A stretch of 64,000 bases of DNA from Plectonema radiosum NIES-515. Its GTDB lineage: Bacteria > Cyanobacteriota > Cyanobacteriia > Cyanobacteriales > Nostocaceae. The position numbers were made by a program, and so were the translations under genes. Below are positions 1 through 8,329 of the stretch, one piece after another (position 1 is the first letter of the stretch; every line of letters starts with the position of its first letter). The notes under the pieces are model-generated. The model saw nothing but the letters and a program-made list of their open reading frames with translations. It was not told the DNA's origin and made no database searches. The stretch covers positions 18,795 through 82,794 of the forward strand of contig NZ_JAOWRF010000386.1 in the NCBI RefSeq assembly GCF_025753815.1. The letters run 5' to 3'.

Positions 1-989
1 CTCACTCGGGTTTCGATTTCGTGTTGGTGTCGGCAATATTGCGTGTAACCAGAGGCGTTAATTGCGGTGGAGAGGCAAAATTCGACTAATTTATCACCCT
101 CTAAGTCTAAAAAGACGATTCCGTAGCCCACGAAGATTTGTAGGAGGGTGTTTGTTTGTCCTCGTCCCGTCCAACCTGTGGCGATGATTTCTTCCCAGTT
201 GGCTCGCCATTCTTCTACGTTGGCGGAGGCTTTTTTATGATATCTTTCGCGGTTGTGGCGCAATCTTGCTTTTTTGCAGGCGTATTTAAGTTTTGTTAAG
301 TCTTGGCGACGTGCTGCAAAATCGCAATGGTTGAGGAAGATGGAAACGTCGTCACTAATCGGTTGCAGGTCGTTGTTGAGCAATAAGGCACCGCTACCGG
401 GTTGCATGGGGCAGCGGATGGCATTGTAGTTTATTATGCAATTTTCCGCCCAAGGTTTAACGTTGGGGAAGATTTCTAAATGCCCTTTGCGGATTATGAA
501 ACCTGCGTCTTTTAGGGTTTGCTCGATGGCACAGGCTAGGTTGAAGGTGGGCAGTAGGGAGGTAAAGGTTATTATCAGGTGGTAGCCACCACTAAAGCTG
601 GATTGGATGGGGACAATATCGACTATGCCGATGTCTTCTAGGGCGCCTTTTATGCGCTTTATGGATTCATAGTTGTGGTAGTCGCCGCCAAAGTCGAGGT
701 CTATTGTGGCGTAAAGGGTTTCGGAACCAAAGCGAACACCTACTAGCTGCTTATTATCCGCGTGCAAACTCCACAGTTGCGATGCCTGGAGGTAATAGTT
801 GATGGTACTCCACGCTGGTTTGGAAACTATTGTGGGTACTGGGGCAACTATGGCACTAAATGGATGCCAGAAATATTTAATATATCGCTGCCCCACTGGG
901 TCGGCTGGCAGGTGGGGTTTGATTTTGGTTTTGGAAAAATTTGTCCGATTTGATTTGGCAAAATCGTCTAAGTTTTCTGGTAGATACAT
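1..989 (-). CDS. Archaeo-eukaryotic-type primase/replication protein, partial (C-terminus off the left edge)
   Basis: An open frame of 329 codons runs from an ATG at 989 off the window edge; an in-frame TAG lies about 45 nt upstream and GAGG sits about 12 nt before the ATG. The translation carries an archaeo-eukaryotic primase (AEP/prim-pol) pattern. YATIDLDFGG (residues 93-102) gives the D-x-D metal site, SGGYHLII (133-140) the S-x-H nucleotide site, and LEIFPN (171-176) with IRCPMQ (191-196) the downstream strand seen in plasmid and TOTE-type primases. The likely role is plasmid replication initiation or priming. A helicase or other domain may follow outside the window. It faces away from iteron-like repeats at 1.7-1.86 kb, which fits a replicon. 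The family call rests on motifs only. Confidence 0.68.
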   Translation of the reverse strand, partial: MYLPENLDDFAKSNRTNFSKTKIKPHLPADPVGQRYIKYFWHPFSAIVAPVPTIVSKPAWSTINYYLQASQLWSLHADNKQLVGVRFGSETLYATIDLDFGGDYHNYESIKRIKGALEDIGIVDIVPIQSSFSGGYHLIITFTSLLPTFNLACAIEQTLKDAGFIIRKGHLEIFPNVKPWAENCIINYNAIRCPMQPGSGALLLNNDLQPISDDVSIFLNHCDFAARRQDLTKLKYACKKARLRHNRERYHKKASANVEEWRANWEEIIATGWTGRGQTNTLLQIFVGYGIVFLDLEGDKLVEFCLSTAINASGYTQYCRHQHEIETRV

Positions 990-1234
990 AACTGGCTTTC
1001 CCTCGATGGACTGTGAATGTTCATCGGGTAGCCGCTAGTCGGCATTGAGCCTCCATGTATGTAAAAAGCTGCTGTTCGGCTTTGAAAAGCCTGATATGAG
1101 CGTTTGAGCGTTGTTGTTCGCGGTTCTTTTAGAGTAAGAAAGCACGCAGCAAATTCTCAAAATCTTGTCGCACAGGGGCTTGGGAACCTAAGCAGGATTT
1201 TACAGCTATTTGGGTTTAATGCCGAAAGAGTTGG

Positions 1235-1374
1235 TTAACAAGAGATTCATAGCCTAGAATGAAATCAAAATTGAATTTATTTCTTTAGGACGGGTTGGAT
1301 AGCCCGCCTAGCGTACTGAGACGACTGGAAATCGTCTCGCGGTCTTTCATTCTTAGGCTATAAGTCTTTGTTAA
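1235..1374. ncRNA. Candidate structured RNA or cruciform: nested inverted repeats
   Basis: The arm at 1235-1264 (from TTAACAAGAG to GAATGAAA) is complementary to 1345-1374 (TTTCATTCT to CTTTGTTAA) over about 30 nt with a few mismatches and one single-base bulge. Inside is a second perfect hairpin GAGACGA/TCGTCTC (1318-1338) and a weak CGGG/CCCG stem near 1290-1305. A T8 run follows at about 1402. It could be a copy-control RNA, a small mobile element or an origin cruciform. The pairing is visible; function is inference. Confidence 0.4.
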
Positions 1375-1723
1375 GACCAAGCACCTAGCGGACTACCCAG
1401 CTTTTTTTTGGGAGTTGCGGCACTTCCCTGACTGGATGTTGGTTGAATAAATCCGGCAGTTTAATTTTTAAATCCATACACGCTCATTCCTTGGTAAATG
1501 CAGTCCTTACTTTGTGAGCATTTCACGTTGCCATCTACTTTGCTAAACACGCAGCATTTGGCAGGTACAAAAGCGATCGCTTATGGTGATTTGCTCGCTC
1601 GGCAGACAGTCGCGTAAATAGTATTGGCAGATTATGCCATATCTGTAAAAACTGTGCAGGAAAACTGATCTATCTTCTCCGGAAAAAAAAACCCTTCTTT
1701 AGCAAGAGTTTCAGCAACAGTTC

Positions 1724-1767
1724 ATCCGGGGATACTAGAGTTTTTATCCGGGGATACTAGAATTTTT
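1724..1767 (+). repeat. Two tandem 22-bp iteron-like repeats
   Basis: ATCCGGGGATACTAGAGTTTT+T (1724-1745) is followed immediately by a second copy (1746-1767) that differs at one base (G to A). Perfectly adjacent 22-bp units resemble initiator-binding iterons; 22 bp places successive sites on the same helical face. Confidence 0.6.
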
Positions 1768-1823
1768 GTTCTAAAGCTCAAAGGTATACAGGACAAGGCT
1801 TAAAAGCCAATTTTTCCAACTTT

Positions 1824-1856
1824 TTTCCCTAGAACTAAATTTTCCCTAGAACTAAA
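1824..1856 (+). repeat. Two tandem 17-bp direct repeats
   Basis: TTTCCCTAGAACTAAA occurs at 1824-1839 and again at 1841-1856, followed by CTAGAAC. A further inverted relation exists between TTTTGTTCTA at about 1764-1773 and TAGAACAAAA at about 1859-1868. The pair lies about 70 bp before the stop of the converging HTH gene. It is a candidate part of the same origin as the 22-bp repeats. Confidence 0.5.
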
Positions 1857-1924
1857 CTAGAACAAAAACCAGCCGCTTGAAGTTGATAGCCGACTGGTGG
1901 TCAAGACGGATTAAGTATTAATAC

Positions 1925-3568
1925 TTAAATTTTGATATCTAAGAGGAAGCGGACATAGGCGGCTTGTTGTAGGCTGAGAGGGCGTTCGCCTCTTTCAACT
2001 AGTGAGATGAACTTTTGGGATACACCCAAAAAACTAGCTAATTTAGTCTGTGGCCACCCTTTGGCAATACGCGCTTCCCTCACTTGGCTGCCAGTCAATT
2101 TAATGTCTTCTGGCGTTGTATCCTTTGTTTTGGGCTGTAATTGTTGTACCTTTGGCTTAACTTTGGATGCTATTAGTTCAGGAATAGGATGTGGGGGTTT
2201 AATGGTAATCTTCGCATCCAGTAGTTTTTTAAAGTAGCCTCTAGGCTGTTTCTGCGTGTAGTCTGGTCTTAGCCATTCAGGGTACGTTTCTGGGTCAAAC
2301 GCAATTTGCCAGCCCAGATTAAGCAAATACTTCAAAGCGTTATCCCAGCGCTGCTTTAGATCGTAGGCTCTACGGAAGTTTGATAAAGCTTTATCTATTT
2401 CTGTTTTGGACAATGCAATTTCTAAAAGCTCTTCTACTTTATATTTTCCATCAAGTCGAACCCGACTATCCAATGTCAAATATATAGCCAACCTTAATGT
2501 GAGTTCTTCGTGATAGGGGTCAATTTCTAAGACTTTCTGCGCTAAGTAGCCAAACTGATATAAAGCTTCTCGCGATTCGGCACCTGCTCGGTTTAAAAAA
2601 TATTTAGTCCAAGCACCTGGTTGAACAATTATCTGAACTTCCGATGGCTCTTCTATTTTTCCAGATGTATTTACCTGACCATATGGCACAATCGTGATGT
2701 TCCACATCCGACCAACAGGGGTACTAGCATTTATACCGCCTTTTCTATTTCTACCTTCTATCCATACTGTTTTAACTAATAAACAATCCAATGCAAACGC
2801 GGTTTTTGCTATTTCTAGAAGCTTTTGATATTTGGGTAAATCAGTTCGCTTATCCCAGCCAATTTTTTCTATTAAATCACTGCCTTTTATGGAAAATAAG
2901 CTCTCCCAAGGTTTGGACTGCTCCATTGTATAGGCAGCAAATATTAAGTGTAATTTGGCACTGTTAAAGCCAAATTTATCGATAATCTGTTGGGCTTCAT
3001 TCCAAGGAAGTAATGTTATATCGCCAGGGGTACTAATATAATGCTCAATATAATTTTGGGGATTACCTTTAGCTCTGTGTTGTGCAACTGCTATCCCCTC
3101 TTCATTTTTTTGCCACGACTCTTGTTTTTTAATTTGAGAGTTAATGCTTGAAAGCATAAGTGCTGCTGTAGGAATAGCTTCAAATGGGTGTGATTTAAAT
3201 AATGACCTTTTTTGGCTGTCTCTATAGCCTTCAAGATTGCTACTTATTATATGAAAATAATTTTGCAGGTTATTTTCATCAATTTTATATGTTGCGGAAA
3301 ATATCGAAGAGATTGTACTATATAATACTTCATTAAAGATAGCTTCAAACAAGTCGAAATTATCTAATACAGATAATGCATTGTCAGATGGAAAATATTG
3401 GCTTAATTTATCGCGTATAACTTGTTTAATATTATCTTGAATTTCCCGTAAAATAGAGGGACTAAGTTCCTTTATATCATTATAATTAGTAAGTTTCGAG
3501 TTATCTTGACTCATAATATTAGATGTGGAAGCAACCGTTATGAAATATTCTTGGGAGAAAAGCCCCAT
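1925..3568 (-). CDS. Putative plasmid replication initiator-like protein with C-terminal XRE helix-turn-helix
   Basis: The product is 547 aa. The first ~480 residues match no family I can name; they are mainly helical with a central beta-rich stretch. The last 50 residues form a cro/C1-type HTH (LTGSQVREARIAKGWPQ ... ASFLGVSQKFISLVERG). The initiation codon overlaps the upstream recombinase stop as TAATG, so M1 is favoured over M19 (about 3514) and translation is probably coupled. The gene is convergent with, and immediately next to, tandem repeats at 1724-1856. Its size, DNA-binding tail and context suggest an initiator or a recombination accessory factor; the specific role is not proven. 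Confidence 0.55.
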   Translation of the reverse strand: MGLFSQEYFITVASTSNIMSQDNSKLTNYNDIKELSPSILREIQDNIKQVIRDKLSQYFPSDNALSVLDNFDLFEAIFNEVLYSTISSIFSATYKIDENNLQNYFHIISSNLEGYRDSQKRSLFKSHPFEAIPTAALMLSSINSQIKKQESWQKNEEGIAVAQHRAKGNPQNYIEHYISTPGDITLLPWNEAQQIIDKFGFNSAKLHLIFAAYTMEQSKPWESLFSIKGSDLIEKIGWDKRTDLPKYQKLLEIAKTAFALDCLLVKTVWIEGRNRKGGINASTPVGRMWNITIVPYGQVNTSGKIEEPSEVQIIVQPGAWTKYFLNRAGAESREALYQFGYLAQKVLEIDPYHEELTLRLAIYLTLDSRVRLDGKYKVEELLEIALSKTEIDKALSNFRRAYDLKQRWDNALKYLLNLGWQIAFDPETYPEWLRPDYTQKQPRGYFKKLLDAKITIKPPHPIPELIASKVKPKVQQLQPKTKDTTPEDIKLTGSQVREARIAKGWPQTKLASFLGVSQKFISLVERGERPLSLQQAAYVRFLLDIKI

Positions 3569-4497
3569 TAGACATCCATTAACTTCAAAGCACTACTATT
3601 ATTTGGTCTAGCCTTAAGATACCTGTCAGTGATAGCTAGATTGCTATGACCCAAAGTATCCTTAATCAGCACTGGATTAACCCCCCGCTCTGCCGCGTGT
3701 GACCCGTGGGCATGGCGCAACCAGTGACAACTGACTTTATCACTCAAACCAGCTGCGGCTGCCACCACCTTGATAATCGGATGCAGATTCTGCCGTTCTA
3801 GATGTCCCCCCTTCTGACTAGAAAAAACAGCATCTGTAGCGCTGGCATCCCCTTTAAATTCCATCAGTTCTGTCCACAGCTTTGATTTCAGCAAAATAGT
3901 ACGCGACTTGTTACCTTTACCCTCCCGCACATACACTTGCCCACTATCAGCTCTAGCTGATAAATCGCCCCAAGTTAACTGGCAAAGCTCATGCGCTCGC
4001 AAGCCTGCCTGATACAATAATTTCACAATTAACACATTGCGTCGAGCGATCGCCTGCCGTTTAGCAGTTTTAGCATTACCTACCATCGCTTCTGCCGCCC
4101 GTACCATCAGCTTAATATCTGCTTCATCCAAATAGCGTTCGTTGATTGCATCGGGTATTTCTCCCAACTTCAGTGCCATTCCGACATTGAAGGGCAAATA
4201 ACCAATTTTGTGAGCAAAACTAATCAAACTTTTAGCCGCCGCCAGATAAATGCGCCTGGTGCTAACAGATTGTGTCGAAAATTGGGTGCTGTACTCCACC
4301 AAATCCTCATAGGTAATTTGGCGCAGAGGTTTTCTCAAAAACCGCAAGAAATGCTTAACGTAGCGCTGATAGGCACGCACCGATGACTCCGCCTTTCCAT
4401 CCAACCACAGGGTAATCAACTTCGCCTCCGCCCGCGTTGCTGGCAGTTCCGAGATTGCCTGGCGATATTGAGAAATGTGGACAAGGGAGAGAGTCAT
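3568..4497 (-). CDS. Tyrosine recombinase/integrase (XerC/D-like)
   Basis: The 309-aa product has an N-terminal SAM-like core-binding domain (about residues 20-105) and a C-terminal catalytic domain. The expected catalytic set is present: R167 (AGLRAHE), K194/K196 in the beta-hairpin (GKGNKS), H258-x-x-R261 (HWLRHAH), H284 (LGHSN) and nucleophile Y293 (TDRYL). Its length is typical of Xer-like recombinases. Possible roles are plasmid dimer resolution or integration. It is the first gene of a two-gene unit with the HTH protein (TAATG junction). Its upstream region carries CAGACA-type repeated motifs that recur at 31.9-32.3 kb. Confidence 0.92.
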   Translation of the reverse strand: MTLSLVHISQYRQAISELPATRAEAKLITLWLDGKAESSVRAYQRYVKHFLRFLRKPLRQITYEDLVEYSTQFSTQSVSTRRIYLAAAKSLISFAHKIGYLPFNVGMALKLGEIPDAINERYLDEADIKLMVRAAEAMVGNAKTAKRQAIARRNVLIVKLLYQAGLRAHELCQLTWGDLSARADSGQVYVREGKGNKSRTILLKSKLWTELMEFKGDASATDAVFSSQKGGHLERQNLHPIIKVVAAAAGLSDKVSCHWLRHAHGSHAAERGVNPVLIKDTLGHSNLAITDRYLKARPNNSSALKLMDV

Positions 4498-5163
4498 ATT
4501 TTCTACCCACTTAATAATCAGACTAAACAGCCTTTTAGTCTGGTTTTATGTTGTCTGATTTTTATTGTCACCTTTAATGTGGCATTCTAGATACAACTGT
4601 CTGATTTATTAATTTATGTAAAGTGCTGACTTACTTATATGGTTTCTTAATAACCTGTTAAATTCAAGACATATTTTACCAAAAAACTACCCCAACTACT
4701 GGGATGGTCCCAAGGGGTAGGCTACGCCAATCTCATCTGGATGAAACACCTCATTGACTACATTGACACGACTTACGTGCAGATACTTTCAAAGATTCAA
4801 GAATCCCTTTTTCAGAGATACTTTTTTCGTGCATCCGGACGATCCTCATTCTCACCATATATTTCTATCAGATAAAGATGAACAACCAACTCCGCAGGAG
4901 AAATATATACAATTGCCCGATTATGCACAAGAGAATAGGACTTTGGGATAGGGGCTGAGGGGAGCGATCGCTGCGCCAAAAAGATAACGGGAAAAGTCAG
5001 AGCAGCAATTTCGGGGCGAGCGGTCAGTTCGGCAATGTAGGGCGTAATCAGTGCGCTTTACAAGCTAGTCACAGCAAAGCTTTGATATTTTTCGGAGATG
5101 TCTAATTTCATGTATTGATAAATTTTATTGATTATATAGACAATTATTGACAAATTAAGCCAA
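4498..5163. other. Non-coding region upstream of the recombinase
   Basis: The first 120 bases hold the repeated CAGACA/TGTCTG motifs (separate entry) and presumably the recombinase promoter. Beyond that I see a HIP1 site near 4966 and a short TTG-start reading frame at 4754-4951 with no recognisable motif and no ribosome-binding site, which I do not call a gene. The sequence looks like decayed or intergenic DNA. Confidence 0.5.
4512..4616. repeat. CAGACA/TGTCTG motif cluster upstream of the recombinase
   Basis: Copies visible on either strand include ATCAGACT (4510s), TAGTCTGGTTTTATG (about 4538), GTTGTCTGATTTTTATT (about 4551) and ACTGTCTGATTTATTAATTT (about 4597). The last matches TTGTCTGGCTTTATTAATTT near 32018 at most positions. 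These are likely binding sites for a plasmid protein; the recombinase or the co-transcribed HTH protein are obvious candidates (inference). Confidence 0.45.
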
Positions 5164-5613
5164 ATGTATGGTGTAACTATTATGGTTAACCGCTTTCTTC
5201 CTGACTCACCTGCAATTTTTACAATGGGTCATGAATTAAAGCATTTTTTGGTTGACCGTGACTATAAAACGTTGTGGTGTGGTGATGACAATGTAAACGA
5301 CAAAATTGAAATTGGCGCTGAGGTGTTTTCTGCTGAACTGATGTTTCCGGAGAAAGACTTTGAAGATTTGTTGGTTCAAATGGAGGTCAAAAAGGGAGAA
5401 TGTAATCCAGAGATTTTAGTTAGGCTCAAGCACGCAACTAAAACGACACTTTCCTACGCTGGGCTGGTTAAAAAAGCAGAATTTCTTGGGTTTGCTCCAA
5501 AAGGCTCTTTTAACAGGGTAAAGTGGCAGCAACTAGAAGACCAGATTTATGGTGTACCTATTCATAGGCAGATAAAACGCCAGCGCAAGCAGGCAAAGGA
5601 GCTAACCTGGTAA
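5164..5613 (+). CDS. ImmA/IrrE-type metallopeptidase, possibly N-terminally truncated
   Basis: The 149-aa product has a zinc-peptidase motif HELKH at residues 24-28 (FTMGHELKHFLVDRD), followed by the conserved downstream acidic helix (IEIGAEVFSAELMFPE) typical of the M78 ImmA/IrrE family. Such proteases cleave XRE-type repressors and often derepress mobile elements or toxin-antitoxin loci. Usually ~25 more residues precede the motif, so the N-terminus is short; the frame is open upstream only to an in-frame TAG about 27 nt before the ATG. No repressor gene partner is adjacent. It may be a remnant or a minimal active protein. Confidence 0.75.
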   Translation: MYGVTIMVNRFLPDSPAIFTMGHELKHFLVDRDYKTLWCGDDNVNDKIEIGAEVFSAELMFPEKDFEDLLVQMEVKKGECNPEILVRLKHATKTTLSYAGLVKKAEFLGFAPKGSFNRVKWQQLEDQIYGVPIHRQIKRQRKQAKELTW

Positions 5614-5766
5614 TCTAGTAAAAGATTTGCTAACACTGGTTAGTGTTTTATCTAGCACTATTAATGTATGACCGACTAAACGCCTATCCGCCTTTATCGA
5701 AAAACTCATGCCCGTGTAAGTGCTGAACGAGCAAGTTAATTTTAAATATGGGGGAAAGCCTTTTAA

Positions 5767-6093
5767 AGGATTACATCATTTTCTGCCAGATATTTAGTAG
5801 ATGGACTCCACGCCATTATCGCCCTTTACCAAGAGGAAGACAATACAGAACCAGTCCGCAGATTTATGAAAAACACTGGCTTAGTTAGCAACGATTTATT
5901 TATGCGGACATTTGAAGTAGCGTTGAAAGTAATTCCCCACATTGGTGATGAAAAGAAACGCCTGACTGAAGAAAAAGCCTTATTAGATTTGTGGTTGGCT
6001 ATGGATGAAATTAAAGCCAAAGTCTCTTACAAACAGACTGAGTTACCCTTGAATAATGGACAACTGAGTTTAAACCTAGATTTTGGGGGTTAA
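5767..6093 (+). pseudogene. C-terminal remnant, probably of a DUF1156-type DNA methylase
   Basis: An open frame without its beginning (preceded by TAA at 5764) encodes about 108 residues: RYLVDGLHAIIALYQ ... EPVRRFMKNTGL ... LDLWLAMDEI. It ends in a stop just before the Uma2 gene. The pattern matches my recollection of the tail of anti-phage-associated DUF1156 adenine-methylase proteins. The only ATG in the usual position (5866) would give 75 aa and lacks the conserved start of the segment. I read it as a decayed defence gene; the family call is moderate. Confidence 0.5.
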
Positions 6094-6102
6094 TAACTGC
6101 TT

Positions 6103-6765
6103 ATGTTCAACTACAATCCTTTAGAGTGCCTACCTTCATCGGCAGAATTACCAGATTCAGATGATACCCCTGTGGATAACGAACTACAAATATTAATTCC
6201 CAACTTATTGTTAGCCATCTTAGCCGCTATTTGGCAAAACCGCGATGACTGGTTTTTCGGCATTAACATGGGAGTTTACTATACACCCAATAAAGGAGCC
6301 ATAGTTCCTGATGGTTTCTTGAGTTTGGGTGTTGAACGTTTTGTGGGAGAAAATGGACGTTCTAGTTATGTTTTGTGGGAAGAAGAGGGTATTCCACCAA
6401 TTTTAGCTTTAGAAGTTGTTTCTCAAACTTACAATGGCGAATATGAACAGAAAAAAATTGATTATGCAGAATTAGGCATTTTCTATTATGTCATTTATGC
6501 ACCAACACGGCTACGTCGTAAGCGTCAACGTTTAGAAGTTTATCGCTTAATTAATGGTGAATACATTTTACAACCAGGGGATAAAATTTGGATGCCCGAA
6601 ATTGGTTTAGGTATTGGACGGGAACAGGGTACTTATCAAGGACGAACAAGAGAATGGCTGTTTTGGTATGACGAAAATGGTAACAGATACCAAACCCCAG
6701 AAGAACAATTGCAAAATTTATTAGCCAGATTACAACAGCAAGGAATTGACCCAAATACACTTTAA
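6103..6765 (+). CDS. Uma2 family (DUF820) endonuclease-like protein
   Basis: The 220-aa product has the Uma2 PD-(D/E)xK fold signature: IVPDGFLSLG, then PPILALEVVSQT, then EQKKIDYAELGIFYYVIYAP. The catalytic D...E-x-(V/K) arrangement followed by the conserved K-x-x-Y-A-x-x-G helix is clear. These proteins are abundant in cyanobacteria and are suspected to be mobile or selfish nucleases; few have a known role. It starts 10 nt after the methylase-like remnant and precedes a small antitoxin-like gene. Confidence 0.88.
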   Translation: MFNYNPLECLPSSAELPDSDDTPVDNELQILIPNLLLAILAAIWQNRDDWFFGINMGVYYTPNKGAIVPDGFLSLGVERFVGENGRSSYVLWEEEGIPPILALEVVSQTYNGEYEQKKIDYAELGIFYYVIYAPTRLRRKRQRLEVYRLINGEYILQPGDKIWMPEIGLGIGREQGTYQGRTREWLFWYDENGNRYQTPEEQLQNLLARLQQQGIDPNTL

Positions 6766-6767
6766 TT

Positions 6768-6803
6768 TTGTTGACGGTTAACAGTCATTAGTCATCAGTT
6801 AAC
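6768..6803 (+). repeat. Cyanobacterial short tandem repeat (GTTGACGGTTAACAGT type)
   Basis: GTTGACGGTTAACAGTCATT and the following AGTCATCAGTTAAC are of the heptamer-like short tandem repeats scattered in filamentous cyanobacterial genomes. A related stretch (GTTGACAGTTCACAGTTGAC then GGTTGACGG) occurs at 7104-7146. They bracket the small antitoxin-like gene. Confidence 0.55.
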
Positions 6804-6823
6804 TAATAAGGAAATAATCAAAT

Positions 6824-7042
6824 ATGAAAGTTAGAGGCATAAAACGTGGTCAAAATATTGAAATATTAGAACAACTTAATAATATTCAAGATGGGACAGA
6901 AATAATCATAGATGTAGAATTTATTACCAATCAAATTACAGAACCACAACCACCATTAACAGACGAGGAGAGACTAGCTAGACTAAATCAATTATTTGGG
7001 GCTTGGAAGAACCAACCAGAATTAACAGAAATATTTACATAA
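6824..7042 (+). CDS. Small antitoxin-like protein (MKVRGIKRGQ type)
   Basis: The 72-aa product begins MKVRGIKRGQNIEILEQLN and GTEIIIDVE, a short beta-rich N-terminus common in cyanobacterial small proteins related to AF2212/DUF104-like antitoxins, followed by a charged helical tail. A toxin partner would be expected directly downstream, but only a decayed helicase tail is present, so it is an orphan here. Repeats of the GTTGACGGTTAACAGT kind flank it. Confidence 0.6.
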   Translation: MKVRGIKRGQNIEILEQLNNIQDGTEIIIDVEFITNQITEPQPPLTDEERLARLNQLFGAWKNQPELTEIFT

Positions 7043-7130
7043 ATTGACGAACAGCGCCATACTTATCAAGGTAGAACTTTAGACTCACTAGACCAATTAA
7101 TAATGTTGACAGTTCACAGTTGACGGTTGA

Positions 7131-7715
7131 CGGGGAAGAGTTAACAGTTTTTACTATGATGGCACTGTAGAAGCAAAGGTTTATCGAAAATTGCGCGAAC
7201 GCATAAACGCTTTTGCCACTGTTGTTGGTAATCTTCAGCCGATTTTAGCCCAAGTCCCTACCTTTATTGAACGGGCTGTTATGAGTGCTGATCCAGAAGA
7301 AGAGGATGTTTTAATGTCTCAATTCGATTCTGTGTTAGACAGTCCACCACCTCGTTTGGCAATTGAGGAAATGGTGAGCCAGCGCGTTGCGGAGGTCACG
7401 AGCGTTGTAGCGACTGGCGAACCCGTAAGGGTAGCGATGGACTTAGACGCTGACTTAGCAGAAATTCAAAAACCAATCCCCTCTACTCCTTTTACGCCAG
7501 AAACTATTGAGCAGTTATTCACCGACTCAGCAATTTTAAAAGCCAGTGGCGTGCAGTTTGAGAGAAGTAGTGAGGGTATTTGGCAATTGAGTTATAAAGG
7601 GCAGAATTACATGGTTACTTTTTACCCTAGTGTTTTTGATGAAATGTCTTCACTACGATTAATGAATTTTGGCGACCCTTTGTTTGAAAAAATGCTACAA
7701 TCCATTAACTTTTGA
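7131..7715 (+). pseudogene. C-terminal remnant of an SNF2-family helicase (DISARM DrmD-like)
   Basis: After a TGA at 7128 the frame is open to 7715. Similarity starts abruptly at YYDGTVEAKVYRKLRERI (from 7152) and continues as VVGNLQPILAQVPTFIERAVM, the kind of tail I associate with large SNF2-like helicases of phage-defence loci such as DISARM drmD. No ATG lies at the start; a TTG at 7191 is possible but would make a fragment. A 62-bp cyanobacterial repeat (7379-7440) is embedded in frame. I interpret it as a deletion remnant. Confidence 0.55.
7379..7440 (+). repeat. Dispersed palindromic repeat embedded in the helicase remnant
   Basis: The GC-rich stretch AGCGCGTTGCGG ... CGACTGGCGAACCCGTAAGGGT differs in composition from its AT-rich surroundings and has the look of cyanobacterial small dispersed repeats. 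It keeps the frame open and encodes a linker-like segment (QRVAEVTSVVATGEPVRVA). Confidence 0.5.
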
Positions 7716-7885
7716 GCCTACAGTTTTAACATTTATATTCCTGGCGTAGTGGGGTATGGGGTGGAACTTTAACGAAAACACGGGATTATATCATCCCATA
7801 AGTTAGTATTTTTATGATTTTCAAATCTTCTCAAAACGAACCGTTAAAAGCTTCATTATCCCGTGGAATATTGATATTTTGAGCC

Positions 7886-8050
7886 TTACTTAAAAAGGAT
7901 TTTAAAAGCAATATCTCTGCCTGACTGCCTCAACACTTGTAGATAAGCAACAGCATCATCACGTCGGCGGAATCTTTTCACAACAATATTTTCTTGATTG
8001 GGAATATCACGGACAATACACCACGGTTTTAATTGCTCAGAATAAGTCAT
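7886..8050 (-). CDS. Conserved small cyanobacterial protein (54 aa)
   Basis: A short frame runs from ATG at 8050 to TAA at 7886. The product begins MTYSEQLKPWCIVRDIPNQE and continues VVKRFRRRDDAVAYLQVLRQ, the QLKPWCI-R-LP ... RFRRR-DA pattern I associate with a family of small hypothetical proteins in Nostocales. Function is unknown. Downstream (7716-7885) and upstream (8051-8329) I see nothing else. Confidence 0.65.
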   Translation of the reverse strand: MTYSEQLKPWCIVRDIPNQENIVVKRFRRRDDAVAYLQVLRQSGRDIAFKILFK

Positions 8051-8329
8051 ACTCTACCCCCTTAAAAATGCTCTAAAATAACCATGCTATGTAGTTTTAA
8101 ATCGCCAAATTTTACCTTAAACGAGGAGGTATACTCAAAGACAGGTCAAATTGATATTGACAATTCTAATTATGTGTGAATGAGATTGATTGGACAGATA
8201 TATAGCGTTCCGACTGGAATGAAATATTGTGTACTGAGTCTAAAAACCTTGCAGGGCAAAGCTTTTGTTTTAAAAATCTTTCAGTAATCAAACCGGATTG
8301 CTATATGTAGAATAGAAATGTTATTGAGA

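Larger units (their letters stand above)
990..1924. other. Non-coding region between primase and initiator genes
   Basis: No convincing gene is seen in about 930 bases. The region holds a long imperfect inverted repeat (1235-1374), a T8 tract at about 1402, one HIP1 site near 1574, and two sets of short direct repeats (1724-1767 and 1824-1856) just before the converging 547-aa gene. With a primase on one side and an HTH protein plus recombinase on the other, it is the best candidate in this window for a replication origin. Confidence 0.5.

Noticed and set aside
4754..4951. 65-aa frame starting with TTG
   Set aside because: No ribosome-binding site, no recognisable motif, and it lies in an otherwise decayed intergenic stretch.
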